Both the position numbers and the translations under genes were made by a program. Below, in pieces: positions 33,909-41,729 of a stretch of 64,000 bases of DNA (positions within the stretch are counted from its first letter, which is position 1; each line of letters opens with the position of its first letter). Below the pieces are notes generated by a model that saw only the letters and a list, made by a program, of their open reading frames with translations, did no database searches and was not told where the DNA came from. The stretch is from Chromatiaceae bacterium (GTDB lineage: Bacteria > Pseudomonadota > Gammaproteobacteria > Chromatiales > Chromatiaceae): contig JACKMT010000003.1 in the NCBI GenBank assembly GCA_024235255.1, positions 585,648 to 649,647 on the forward strand, given 5' to 3'.

Positions 33909-35249
33909 GTGGATCGCAAATATTTTGGAACGGATGGCATTCGCGGCCGGGTCGGAGAGGGGCAGATTACGCCCGGTTTCATGCTGCAGCTGGGATGGGC
34001 CGCTGGGCGGGTTCTCGGCAAGGAGCCGGGCAGTAAAGTGGTCATCGGCAAAGACACACGTATTTCGGGCTACCTGTTGGAGTCAGCACTGGAAGCCGGA
34101 CTGGTTGCGGCCGGCGTGGATATTCACCTGCTGGGACCAATGCCGACGCCGGGCATCGCTTACCTTGCCCGTACCCTCCATGCGCAGGCGGGAATTGTGA
34201 TAAGCGCTTCGCACAACCCGCACTACGATAACGGTATCAAATTCTTCTCCGGCGCCGGAAATAAACTGAGCGATGATCTGGAATTCGCCATCGAACAGGA
34301 GATCGACAAACCGCTGGTCACTGTCTCCTCGGATAAGCTGGGAAAAGCGTACCGGGTCGATGATGCGGCCGGTCGCTATATCGAGTTCTGCAAGCGCACC
34401 ATTCACTGGGAGATGCACTTTCGCGGTATGAAAGTGGTGGTCGATTGTGCCAACGGCGCTACCTATCACATCGCACCGCATGTATTTGAAGAGCTTGGCG
34501 CGGAGGTCGTTGCCATCGGCGCCAAACCAAACGGTCTCAACATCAATGCGGGGGTGGGGTCTACTCATATCGAGGCGCTGCAGCGGGCAGTGATCGATGA
34601 GCAGGCGGATCTGGGTGTCGCGCTCGACGGCGACGGAGACCGGCTGATGATGGTTGACGCGGATGGTTCAGTGCTGGATGGCGACGATATTCTTTACATC
34701 ATCGCCTGCTCCCGGATCGAGGACGGCACTATGGAGGGGGGCGTTGTCGGAACAAAAATGACCAATCTGGGACTGGAGCATGCGCTCCAGCGTATTGGGC
34801 TGGCGCTGGAAAGAACCGATGTCGGTGACCGTTTCATTATGGCGCGATTGCAGGAGAACGCCTGGTTATTGGGAGGGGAGCCTTCGGGTCACATCATTTG
34901 TCGCGACCGGACTACAACTGGTGACGGTATTGTTTCTGCGCTACAGGTTATGGCTGCGATTTACCGTAGCGGCAAGAGCCTGAAAGAGCTGCGCAGCGGT
35001 ATGACCAAATATCCGCAGCTACTGCAAAATGTCAAACTGCGAGAAACCAGTGCGGACGAGATCATGGCATCCAAATCTCTGTGTGCGGCTCTGCGCGAAG
35101 TCGAAGCGGAATTGGGTGGGACCGGACGTGTGCTGCTTCGTCCTTCCGGTACGGAGCCGTTGATTCGGGTGATGATCGAAGGCCGGGACGGTGAACAGGT
35201 CAAAGCATTGACACGGCAGCTGGCTAGTGTGGTTGAACAGCTCGCATGA
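33909..35249 (+). CDS. glmM: Phosphoglucosamine mutase
   Basis: Interconverts glucosamine-6- and -1-phosphate for UDP-GlcNAc, hence peptidoglycan and LPS; 446 aa. It starts with DRKYFGTDGIRGRVGEGQ. The phosphoserine loop is GIVISASHNPHYDNGIKFF, the metal loop ALDGDGDRLMMVD, the sugar loop LLGGEPSGHIIC, and the phosphate loop RPSGTEPLIRVM. GTG 33909 is chosen over GTG 33900 because AAGG lies eight bases upstream and the length matches E. coli. Confidence 0.97.
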   Translation: MDRKYFGTDGIRGRVGEGQITPGFMLQLGWAAGRVLGKEPGSKVVIGKDTRISGYLLESALEAGLVAAGVDIHLLGPMPTPGIAYLARTLHAQAGIVISASHNPHYDNGIKFFSGAGNKLSDDLEFAIEQEIDKPLVTVSSDKLGKAYRVDDAAGRYIEFCKRTIHWEMHFRGMKVVVDCANGATYHIAPHVFEELGAEVVAIGAKPNGLNINAGVGSTHIEALQRAVIDEQADLGVALDGDGDRLMMVDADGSVLDGDDILYIIACSRIEDGTMEGGVVGTKMTNLGLEHALQRIGLALERTDVGDRFIMARLQENAWLLGGEPSGHIICRDRTTTGDGIVSALQVMAAIYRSGKSLKELRSGMTKYPQLLQNVKLRETSADEIMASKSLCAALREVEAELGGTGRVLLRPSGTEPLIRVMIEGRDGEQVKALTRQLASVVEQLA

Positions 35250-35441
35250 ATGAGGGTTGCGGGTAGAGAGGGGAAATTCGGAACTCTGATTTTACCTCGG
35301 CTCCCTTAACCTCTGCCCCTCTCAGTTCAGATATTTCACATAAGGTTATCCCGCACTCGGGATTTTCGGTTCGGATTGATTTTATATCCGCCTATCGGTA
35401 GTATTGCCGGTTGTTTTTGTTGGTAATTTAAGGAGATGGAA

Positions 35442-36200
35442 ATGCGGCAACCACTCGTAGCAGGGAACTGGAAGATGAATGGCTCACGCGTGAGCATTGA
35501 GGTGCTTTTGGGCGGTGTAAAGAGTGGTATCGGCGACGTCAAGGTCGCAGAAGTCGCGGTCTGTGCGCCAGCTATTTACTTGCCCCAAGTTCAGGCTCAG
35601 TTACGGGGCACGCCCATTGCGTGGGGCGGGCAGGATGTCTCAACCCACGAATCCGGTGCCTACACTGGAGAGATTGCCGCCTCGATGCTGCTCGATTTCG
35701 GTTGTAAGTATGTGATAGTGGGCCACTCAGAGCGGCGCGCGTATCACCTGGAAAGCGATGTCACCGTAGCCAGGAAGTATGCGGCCGCCAGGGCTGCCGG
35801 ATTGATACCGATCCTCTGTGTTGGGGAGACTCTCGACGAGCGCGAGCAGGGAGTAACCGAAGCGGTTGTTGCACGTCAGTTGGATGCGGTGATCGAGCTT
35901 GAGGGTGTTGCGGCATTGGCTGACGGAGTGCTCGCGTACGAGCCGGTCTGGGCAATTGGAACCGGAATGACCGCGACGCCGGAGCAGGCCCAGGAGGTTC
36001 ATGCTTTTTTGCGTGCCCGGGTTGCCGGTCAGGATGCAGCGGTTGCTGAGGGCTTGCGTATTCTCTACGGCGGCAGCATGAAGCCCGGCAATGCGGCGGA
36101 ATTGATGGCCAAAACGGATATTGACGGCGGTTTGATAGGCGGCGCTGCGTTGCAGGCAGAGGATTTTCTCGGCATATGTACCGCCGCAAACGGCAGATAA
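35442..36200 (+). CDS. tpiA: Triosephosphate isomerase
   Basis: Interconverts dihydroxyacetone phosphate and glyceraldehyde-3-phosphate; 252 aa. Catalytic Lys is in VAGNWKMNGS, His in VIVGHSERRAYH and Glu in LAYEPVWAIGTG, with LYGGSMKPGN closing the phosphate site. ATG 35442 has AAGGAG six bases upstream; ATG 35436 directly abuts that site. tpiA-secG-tRNA-Leu-nuo is a common gammaproteobacterial order. Confidence 0.97.
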   Translation: MRQPLVAGNWKMNGSRVSIEVLLGGVKSGIGDVKVAEVAVCAPAIYLPQVQAQLRGTPIAWGGQDVSTHESGAYTGEIAASMLLDFGCKYVIVGHSERRAYHLESDVTVARKYAAARAAGLIPILCVGETLDEREQGVTEAVVARQLDAVIELEGVAALADGVLAYEPVWAIGTGMTATPEQAQEVHAFLRARVAGQDAAVAEGLRILYGGSMKPGNAAELMAKTDIDGGLIGGAALQAEDFLGICTAANGR

Positions 36201-36283
36201 GATTCAGATTATTTTAGCTAAGTGAGATCTGCGGGATCGCTTGTGCGGGCGGTTCGGGCAGTTGACCTGGAACAAAGAGCGAA

Positions 36284-36709
36284 ATGCAGACTATATTGGT
36301 GGTTTTCCATCTGTTTCTGGCCCTCGGCTTGATTGGGTTGGTGCTGATGCAGCACGGGAAGGGTGCGGATGCAGGTGCGGCCTTTGGTTCCGGCGCCTCA
36401 GGTACCGTGTTTGGCGCTACAGGAGCGGCCAATTTTCTCAGTCGGGCCACGGCGCTTCTGGCAACGCTGTTTTTCGTGACCAGTCTGACGCTCGCCTGGT
36501 ACGCCATGCAGACGACGGAGCAGACGGGTTTAATGGATGCCCCGCAAGCTGTTGTTCCGGCACCAGCAAAAATTGAAGCCAATGAAGTACCGGTAATACC
36601 GGGTCAGGAAGCGAGTGTGAATTCTGCTGCTTCTCCGGTACCTGAAATACCGGTCCCGGTTCCACCGGCCGAGGGCCAAACAAAAGAAGTTCCAAAAGTG
36701 GCGGATTAG
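36284..36709 (+). CDS. secG: Preprotein translocase subunit SecG
   Basis: Small inner-membrane subunit of the SecYEG channel; 141 aa. Two transmembrane helices (about residues 2-22 and 52-72) flank the glycine-rich loop GADAGAAFGSGASGTVFG. The C-terminal 60 residues are a Pro/Glu/Val-rich tail, common in this family and of no known function. Confidence 0.94.
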   Translation: MQTILVVFHLFLALGLIGLVLMQHGKGADAGAAFGSGASGTVFGATGAANFLSRATALLATLFFVTSLTLAWYAMQTTEQTGLMDAPQAVVPAPAKIEANEVPVIPGQEASVNSAASPVPEIPVPVPPAEGQTKEVPKVAD

Positions 36710-36745
36710 TCTGTTTTTATCAGGTATACTTCGAACGCTTTTACG

Positions 36746-36830
36746 GCCGATGTGGTGAAATTGGTAGACACGCTATCTTGAGGGGGTAGTGGCGTAAGCC
36801 GTGCCGGTTCAAATCCGGCCATCGGCACCA
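36746..36830 (+). tRNA. tRNA-Leu (anticodon GAG)
   Basis: An 85-nt class II tRNA. The acceptor stem is GCCGATG with CATCGGC, with an encoded ACCA end. The anticodon arm is CTATC-TTGAGGG-GGTAG, giving anticodon GAG. A long variable arm (GGCGTAAGCC) is typical of leucine tRNAs. A TATACT sequence 16 bases upstream could be its -10 element. It lies between secG and nuoA, a conserved position. Confidence 0.95.
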
Positions 36831-36835
36831 GATTA

Positions 36836-36870
36836 AAAACGGTATCAACTGATGTTCGATACCGTTTTCC
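36836..36870 (+). terminator. Rho-independent terminator after tRNA-Leu
   Basis: An 11-base-pair perfect stem, AAAACGGTATC with GATACCGTTTT, ends in a short T-run. It isolates the tRNA from the nuo operon. Confidence 0.82.
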
Positions 36871-36929
36871 TTGATCAATAAATAATATATAAGGCATTGA
36901 TAATTAAGATATTAAATAGAAATGTCGTA

Positions 36930-36959
36930 TTGACAGACCGGCCTTTGTTACAATAAGAT
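36930..36959 (+). promoter_or_regulatory. Possible sigma-70 promoter of the nuo operon
   Basis: A perfect -35 element TTGACA is followed after 18 bp by TAAGAT (four of six bases match TATAAT). The distance to the nuoA start is about 60 bp. The -10 match is modest. Confidence 0.45.
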
Positions 36960-37021
36960 TTCTGCCGTTTTGATAAGCTGATCCTATAAGCAAATCTTCC
37001 CGCAATGGGGGCTATGGAAAT

Positions 37022-37378
37022 ATGCTCGAAAATTATTTACCAATCCTGGTGTTCGTCGCCGTTGGCATTGCTGTGGGTGTAGTGATGATAACCCTCGGTT
37101 TTGTTCTGGGTACGCGGCGTCCGAACAGTGAAAAACTCTCCCCCTATGAGTGTGGATTCGAAGCGTTTGAAGATTCGCGCATGAAATTCGATGTCCGTTT
37201 CTACTTGGTGGCGATTCTTTTTATCATTTTTGACTTGGAGATCGCGTTCCTTTTTCCCTGGGCAGTAGTGCTGGATAAGATAGGTATGGTCGGCTATCTT
37301 TCGATGGCCCTTTTTCTTGGGATTCTGGTGATCGGTTTTATCTACGAGTGGAAAAAAGGAGCGCTGGAATGGGAGTAG
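37022..37378 (+). CDS. nuoA: NADH-quinone oxidoreductase subunit A
   Basis: Membrane subunit of respiratory complex I, 118 aa with three helices. Characteristic segments are RRPNSEKLSPYECGFEAFED (the conserved Cys loop at the quinone site) and FYLVAILFIIFDLEIAFLFP. First gene of a complete fourteen-gene nuo operon; overlaps nuoB by ten bases. Confidence 0.97.
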   Translation: MLENYLPILVFVAVGIAVGVVMITLGFVLGTRRPNSEKLSPYECGFEAFEDSRMKFDVRFYLVAILFIIFDLEIAFLFPWAVVLDKIGMVGYLSMALFLGILVIGFIYEWKKGALEWE

Positions 37379-37845
37379 AAGGCATCCTTGAAAAAGGGGT
37401 CATTACGACTACCGCTGACAAGCTTATTAACTGGGCACGGACGGGCTCACTCTGGCCGATGACTTTCGGTCTTGCCTGCTGTGCGGTTGAAATGATGCAG
37501 GCAGGCGCTTCGCGCTACGATCTTGACCGATTTGGAATAATTTTCCGCCCGAGTCCGCGGCAGTCCGACGTGATGGTGGTGGCGGGAACACTGGTCAATA
37601 AGATGGCGCCTGCACTCAGGAAAGTTTACGAACAGATGGCCGAGCCCCGTTGGGTGATCTCCATGGGCTCCTGTGCCAACGGTGGTGGCTACTATCACTA
37701 CTCATATTCCGTTGTGCGGGGTTGTGACAGGGTAGTGCCGGTGGACATTTATGTCCCCGGCTGTCCCCCGACAGCGGAGGCGCTGCTTTACGGTATCCTG
37801 CAGTTGCAGGAGAAGATTCGCCGAACCAGTACCATAGCCAGGTAG
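37369..37845 (+). CDS. nuoB: NADH-quinone oxidoreductase subunit B
   Basis: Peripheral-arm subunit holding the terminal iron-sulphur cluster N2; 158 aa. Cluster cysteines are in FGLACCAVEMM, SMGSCANGGGYYHY and VPGCPPTAEALL. ATG 37369 has GGAG seven bases upstream; a longer open frame from 37348 would extend into nuoA. Confidence 0.97.
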   Translation: MGVEGILEKGVITTTADKLINWARTGSLWPMTFGLACCAVEMMQAGASRYDLDRFGIIFRPSPRQSDVMVVAGTLVNKMAPALRKVYEQMAEPRWVISMGSCANGGGYYHYSYSVVRGCDRVVPVDIYVPGCPPTAEALLYGILQLQEKIRRTSTIAR

Positions 37846-37850
37846 AATCC

Positions 37851-38570
37851 ATGAATGAATCAGTAAACAGCGGGTCGGCCCGGCGCTACCAGTCACTGGC
37901 AGACAATCTGACCCGGACCTTTTCCAAGCAGGGCTGTACGGTCAAGTACGCGCTGGGAGAGGTTAGCGTCGAAATTCCCGCGGATCAGCTCATCGATGTT
38001 GCAACCAGACTGCGCGATGACGCTGATTTCAGGTTTGAGGAGTTGATAGATCTCTGCGGGGTGGATTACTCCGACTACGGACGGTCTGAATGGACAACCG
38101 GTGAGGCCTCTTTTACCGGGTTCGGGCGTGGTGTTGAGGGCTCGGAAGATAGTGCACCGGAAAATGATCGCCGTTACGCCGTTGTCTACCATCTGCTGTC
38201 GGTTTCGCTTAACCTGCGCCTGCGCCTGCGGGTGTTTGCTGACAGCGCACAGCCAATTATCAATTCTGTCACCAGCGTGTGGCGTTCCGCGGATTGGTAT
38301 GAACGGGAGGCGTTTGATCTCTTCGGCATTCTGTTCTACGGACACCAGGATCTGCGGCGAATTCTCACCGATTACGGGTTTGTCGGGCACCCATTCCGCA
38401 AGGATTTTCCGCTCGAAGGCCATGTCGAAATGCGCTACGACAACGAGAAGGGTCGTGTGGTGTATGAGCCCGTGAGTATTGTGCCGCGTACACTGGTGCC
38501 CAAAGTAATCCGGACGGATAACCGCTACCTGGACGAAGTCAACCAACAGCAGGACCCTGCAGATGCCTGA
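37851..38570 (+). CDS. nuoC: NADH-quinone oxidoreductase subunit C
   Basis: 30-kDa peripheral subunit, 239 aa, separate from NuoD (fused in E. coli). Family signature is ADWYEREAFDLFGILFYGH followed by RRILTDYGFVGHPFRKDFPL. Ends eight bases inside nuoD. Confidence 0.96.
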   Translation: MNESVNSGSARRYQSLADNLTRTFSKQGCTVKYALGEVSVEIPADQLIDVATRLRDDADFRFEELIDLCGVDYSDYGRSEWTTGEASFTGFGRGVEGSEDSAPENDRRYAVVYHLLSVSLNLRLRLRVFADSAQPIINSVTSVWRSADWYEREAFDLFGILFYGHQDLRRILTDYGFVGHPFRKDFPLEGHVEMRYDNEKGRVVYEPVSIVPRTLVPKVIRTDNRYLDEVNQQQDPADA

Positions 38571-39816
38571 AATTCGTAACTACACCCTGAATTTCGGCCC
38601 ACAGCATCCGGCAGCCCATGGGGTGCTGAGACTGGTACTGGAGATGGACGGCGAGGTCATTGAACGCGCCGATCCGCACATCGGGCTGCTGCACAGGGCA
38701 ACGGAGAAGCTGGCGGAATCCAAGCCGTACAATCACAGCATCCCCTACATGGACCGGTTCGACTACGTCTCGATGATGTGCAACGAACATGGCTATGTCA
38801 TGGCGGTAGAAAAACTGCTGGGTGTGGAGGTGCCCGAGCGCGCGCTCTACATCCGCACCATGTACGATGAGATCACCCGGTTGCTGAATCACTTGATGTG
38901 GCTTGGCACTCACGCCTTGGACGTGGGCGCGATGACCATGTTTCTGTATACGTTCCGCGAGCGTGAGGATCTGCTCGACTGCTACGAGGCGGTCTCCGGC
39001 GCGCGCATGCATGCCGCATATTACCGGGTGGGCGGCGTCTACCGCGACTTGCCGGACGATATGCCCAAGTATGAGAACAATAAATTCCGCAGCGATGCGG
39101 AGATCGCCAAAAAGAACGAAGTCCGACAGGGCTCGCTGCTCGATTTCATAGAAGATTTCACCAATCGCTTCCCCGGCCTGGTCGATGAGTACGAAACCCT
39201 GTTGACGGACAACCGGATCTGGAAGCAGCGTACCGTGGGGATAGGTGTGGTCTCCCCCGAGCGGGCGTTGCAGCTGGGCTTCAGTGGAGCGATGCTGCGC
39301 GGTTCGGGCATCGCCTGGGATCTGCGCAAGAAACAGCCATACGCGGCGTACCGCAAGATGGATTTTGATATCCCCATCGGCCATAACGGTGACTGCTACG
39401 ACCGCTATCTGGTGCGCATAGAAGAGATGCGTCAATCCAATCGAATCATCCGGCAATGCGTCGACTGGCTGAAGCGACACCCGGGCCCTGTTATTGTCTC
39501 TGACCACAAGGTTGCTCCACCCAACAGGGTCGATATGAAAGAGGGAATGGAGGGACTGATTCACCATTTCAAGCTGTTCACCGAGGGTTACTGTACACCG
39601 CCCGGTGAGGTCTATGCGGCAGTAGAGGCGCCCAAGGGCGAGTTTGGCTGCTACATCATTTCCGACGGCGCCAACAAGCCTTACCGGATGAAGATTCGTG
39701 CTCCTGGTTTTGCCCATTTGTCTGCTATGGATGAGATGGTCAAGGGGCATATGCTGGCCGACGTTGTTGCTGTGATAGGCACCATGGATATCGTCTTTGG
39801 GGAGGTCGATCGCTGA
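38563..39816 (+). CDS. nuoD: NADH-quinone oxidoreductase subunit D
   Basis: 49-kDa subunit lining the quinone pocket, 417 aa, related to NiFe hydrogenase large subunits. Conserved segments are LNFGPQHPAAHGVLRLVLE, DPHIGLLHRATEKL and DRFDYVSMMCNEHGY, with the C-terminal DIVFGEVDR. Its stop shares one base with the start of nuoE. Confidence 0.97.
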   Translation: MPEIRNYTLNFGPQHPAAHGVLRLVLEMDGEVIERADPHIGLLHRATEKLAESKPYNHSIPYMDRFDYVSMMCNEHGYVMAVEKLLGVEVPERALYIRTMYDEITRLLNHLMWLGTHALDVGAMTMFLYTFREREDLLDCYEAVSGARMHAAYYRVGGVYRDLPDDMPKYENNKFRSDAEIAKKNEVRQGSLLDFIEDFTNRFPGLVDEYETLLTDNRIWKQRTVGIGVVSPERALQLGFSGAMLRGSGIAWDLRKKQPYAAYRKMDFDIPIGHNGDCYDRYLVRIEEMRQSNRIIRQCVDWLKRHPGPVIVSDHKVAPPNRVDMKEGMEGLIHHFKLFTEGYCTPPGEVYAAVEAPKGEFGCYIISDGANKPYRMKIRAPGFAHLSAMDEMVKGHMLADVVAVIGTMDIVFGEVDR

Positions 39817-40346
39817 TGGGTTTCAAGAATGTACCGATGAGCGTAGCCAAGCCTTCGGTGAACAAAGAGTCTCTTTTCAGTCCCGAACTGCGCGCTGAGA
39901 TCGACAAGTGGATCGCTAAGTATCCCCAGGAGTGGCGCCAGTCCGCGGTCATGGCCGCGCTGATGCTGGTACAGGAAGAAAATGGCGGCTATCTGACCAC
40001 GGATTTGATGGATAAGGTTGCCGCATATCTTGATATGGCTCCGATAGCTGTTTACGAAGTCGCCTCGTTCTACTCCATGTACGAGCTCAAACCGGTCGGT
40101 AAGCACAAAATCTGTGTCTGCACCAACGTCTCCTGCATGATCAACGGTTCCGACCAGATCGTCGAGTATCTCGAAAAGAAGCTTGGGGCGAAGCTGGGTC
40201 AGTCCAGTGCAGACGGCAGATACACGCTGAAGGAAGTGGAGTGTCTGGGGGCCTGTGGCGGGGCGCCTATGTTCCAGATCGGAAACAAGTACTACGAGAA
40301 TCTGACCCCCGAACTGATCGATTCGATTCTGGCAGGATTGGAGTAA
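39816..40346 (+). CDS. nuoE: NADH-quinone oxidoreductase subunit E
   Basis: 24-kDa subunit with the 2Fe-2S cluster N1a, 176 aa. Ligands are in ICVCTNVSCMINGS and VECLGACGGAPMFQI. A helical N-terminal part (SAVMAALMLVQEENGGYL) is typical. Confidence 0.97.
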   Translation: MGFKNVPMSVAKPSVNKESLFSPELRAEIDKWIAKYPQEWRQSAVMAALMLVQEENGGYLTTDLMDKVAAYLDMAPIAVYEVASFYSMYELKPVGKHKICVCTNVSCMINGSDQIVEYLEKKLGAKLGQSSADGRYTLKEVECLGACGGAPMFQIGNKYYENLTPELIDSILAGLE

Positions 40347-40351
40347 AAGTC

Positions 40352-41620
40352 ATGGCAAATGAAGTCTGTTTCCGGAATATGGATCAGGACAGGCCCTGGC
40401 TGCTGGAACAGTACCGCAGCCGCGGTGGCTATGAGGTACTGACCAGGATTCTTCGGGAGAAAACGCCTCCTGAGTCGATTATCAACGAAGTCAAGGCATC
40501 CGGTTTGCGTGGCCGCGGCGGCGCGGGTTTTCCCACCGGTCTTAAGTGGAGCTTCATTGCGCGCAATGCGCCGGGTCAGAAGTATGTGGTATGCAACTCG
40601 GATGAGGGCGAGCCAGGAACATTCAAGGACCGGGATGTGCTTCGCTACAACCCGCATCAGTTGATTGAGGGGATGGTGATTGCCGGATACGCCATCGGTG
40701 CCACCCGTGGGTATAACTATATTCGCGGCGAGTTCTGGGAGCCGTACGAACGTTTTGAAGCTGCGCTGGAAGAGGCGCGTGCAGCCGGATTTCTGGGCAG
40801 GGATCTGATGGGCTCGGGCTTCGATTTTGAATTGCATTCTCACCTAGGTGCAGGCGCTTACATATGCGGCGAGGAGACGGCACTGCTGGAATCGATCGAA
40901 GGCAAGAAGGGGCAGCCGCGCTACAAGCCGCCGTTTCCGGCACACTTTGGCCTCTACGGTCAGCCCACCATCATCAACAACACCGAGTCTCTAGCCTCGA
41001 TCCCGGTGATTATGGAGAAGGGCGGTCAGTGGTTTAAAGAGTTGGGAGTGGAGAACAGCGGCGGCTCCAAACTCTTCTCCATATCCGGCAACATTAAAAA
41101 TCCCGGTGTATTCGAAATTCCCCTTGGAACACCCTTTGCGGAGCTGCTCGAAATGGCCGGCGGCATGAAGAACGGAAGCAAGATCAAGGCGGTTATTCCC
41201 GGCGGCTCTTCGGCTCCGATTATTCCGGGCGAGCAGATGATGCAGCTGACAATGGATTACGATGCCATAGCGAAAGCAGGCTCCATGCTGGGTTCCGGGG
41301 CTGTCATTGTGTTGGATGACCGCAACTGCATGGTGAAGGTGCTTGAACGCATGTCCTATTTCTATTACGAGGAGTCGTGCGGTCAGTGTACGCCCTGCCG
41401 GGAGGGAACCGGATGGCTCTATCGTGTGGTGCATCGCATAGAGACCGGTCACGGCAGGCCTGAAGATCTGGCGCTGCTGGATGACATGACTACCAAGATT
41501 GCCGGACGGACTATCTGTGCACTAGGGGATGCCGCAGCCATGCCGGTGCAGGGTATGTTGAAGCATTTCCGCGAAGAGTTTGAATATCATATAACGCACA
41601 AACGCTGCCTGGTCAGTTGA
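40352..41620 (+). CDS. nuoF: NADH-quinone oxidoreductase subunit F
   Basis: 51-kDa subunit, where NADH is oxidised; 422 aa. FMN/NADH site: GLRGRGGAGFPTGLKWSF and CNSDEGEPGTFKDR. The N3 4Fe-4S cluster ligands are in EESCGQCTPCREGTG with a distal Cys in RTICALGD. ATG 40352 follows the nuoE stop by five bases; an upstream open frame from 40241 lies within nuoE and is not the start. Confidence 0.97.
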   Translation: MANEVCFRNMDQDRPWLLEQYRSRGGYEVLTRILREKTPPESIINEVKASGLRGRGGAGFPTGLKWSFIARNAPGQKYVVCNSDEGEPGTFKDRDVLRYNPHQLIEGMVIAGYAIGATRGYNYIRGEFWEPYERFEAALEEARAAGFLGRDLMGSGFDFELHSHLGAGAYICGEETALLESIEGKKGQPRYKPPFPAHFGLYGQPTIINNTESLASIPVIMEKGGQWFKELGVENSGGSKLFSISGNIKNPGVFEIPLGTPFAELLEMAGGMKNGSKIKAVIPGGSSAPIIPGEQMMQLTMDYDAIAKAGSMLGSGAVIVLDDRNCMVKVLERMSYFYYEESCGQCTPCREGTGWLYRVVHRIETGHGRPEDLALLDDMTTKIAGRTICALGDAAAMPVQGMLKHFREEFEYHITHKRCLVS

Positions 41621-41729
41621 CCCGCTGCATGATGCGTTAGGTTGGGTCGGCAGCGAATTTCCGGTCCACGCGTTAACTAATTGGTTTGCCTGCCACACAG
41701 GTTGAAACTGGTTTTAGAGAACAACATCA

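Noticed and set aside
40241..40351. Extended start of nuoF inside nuoE
   Set aside because: The extra residues come from the shifted frame of nuoE; the MANEVCF start at 40352 follows the nuoE stop directly.
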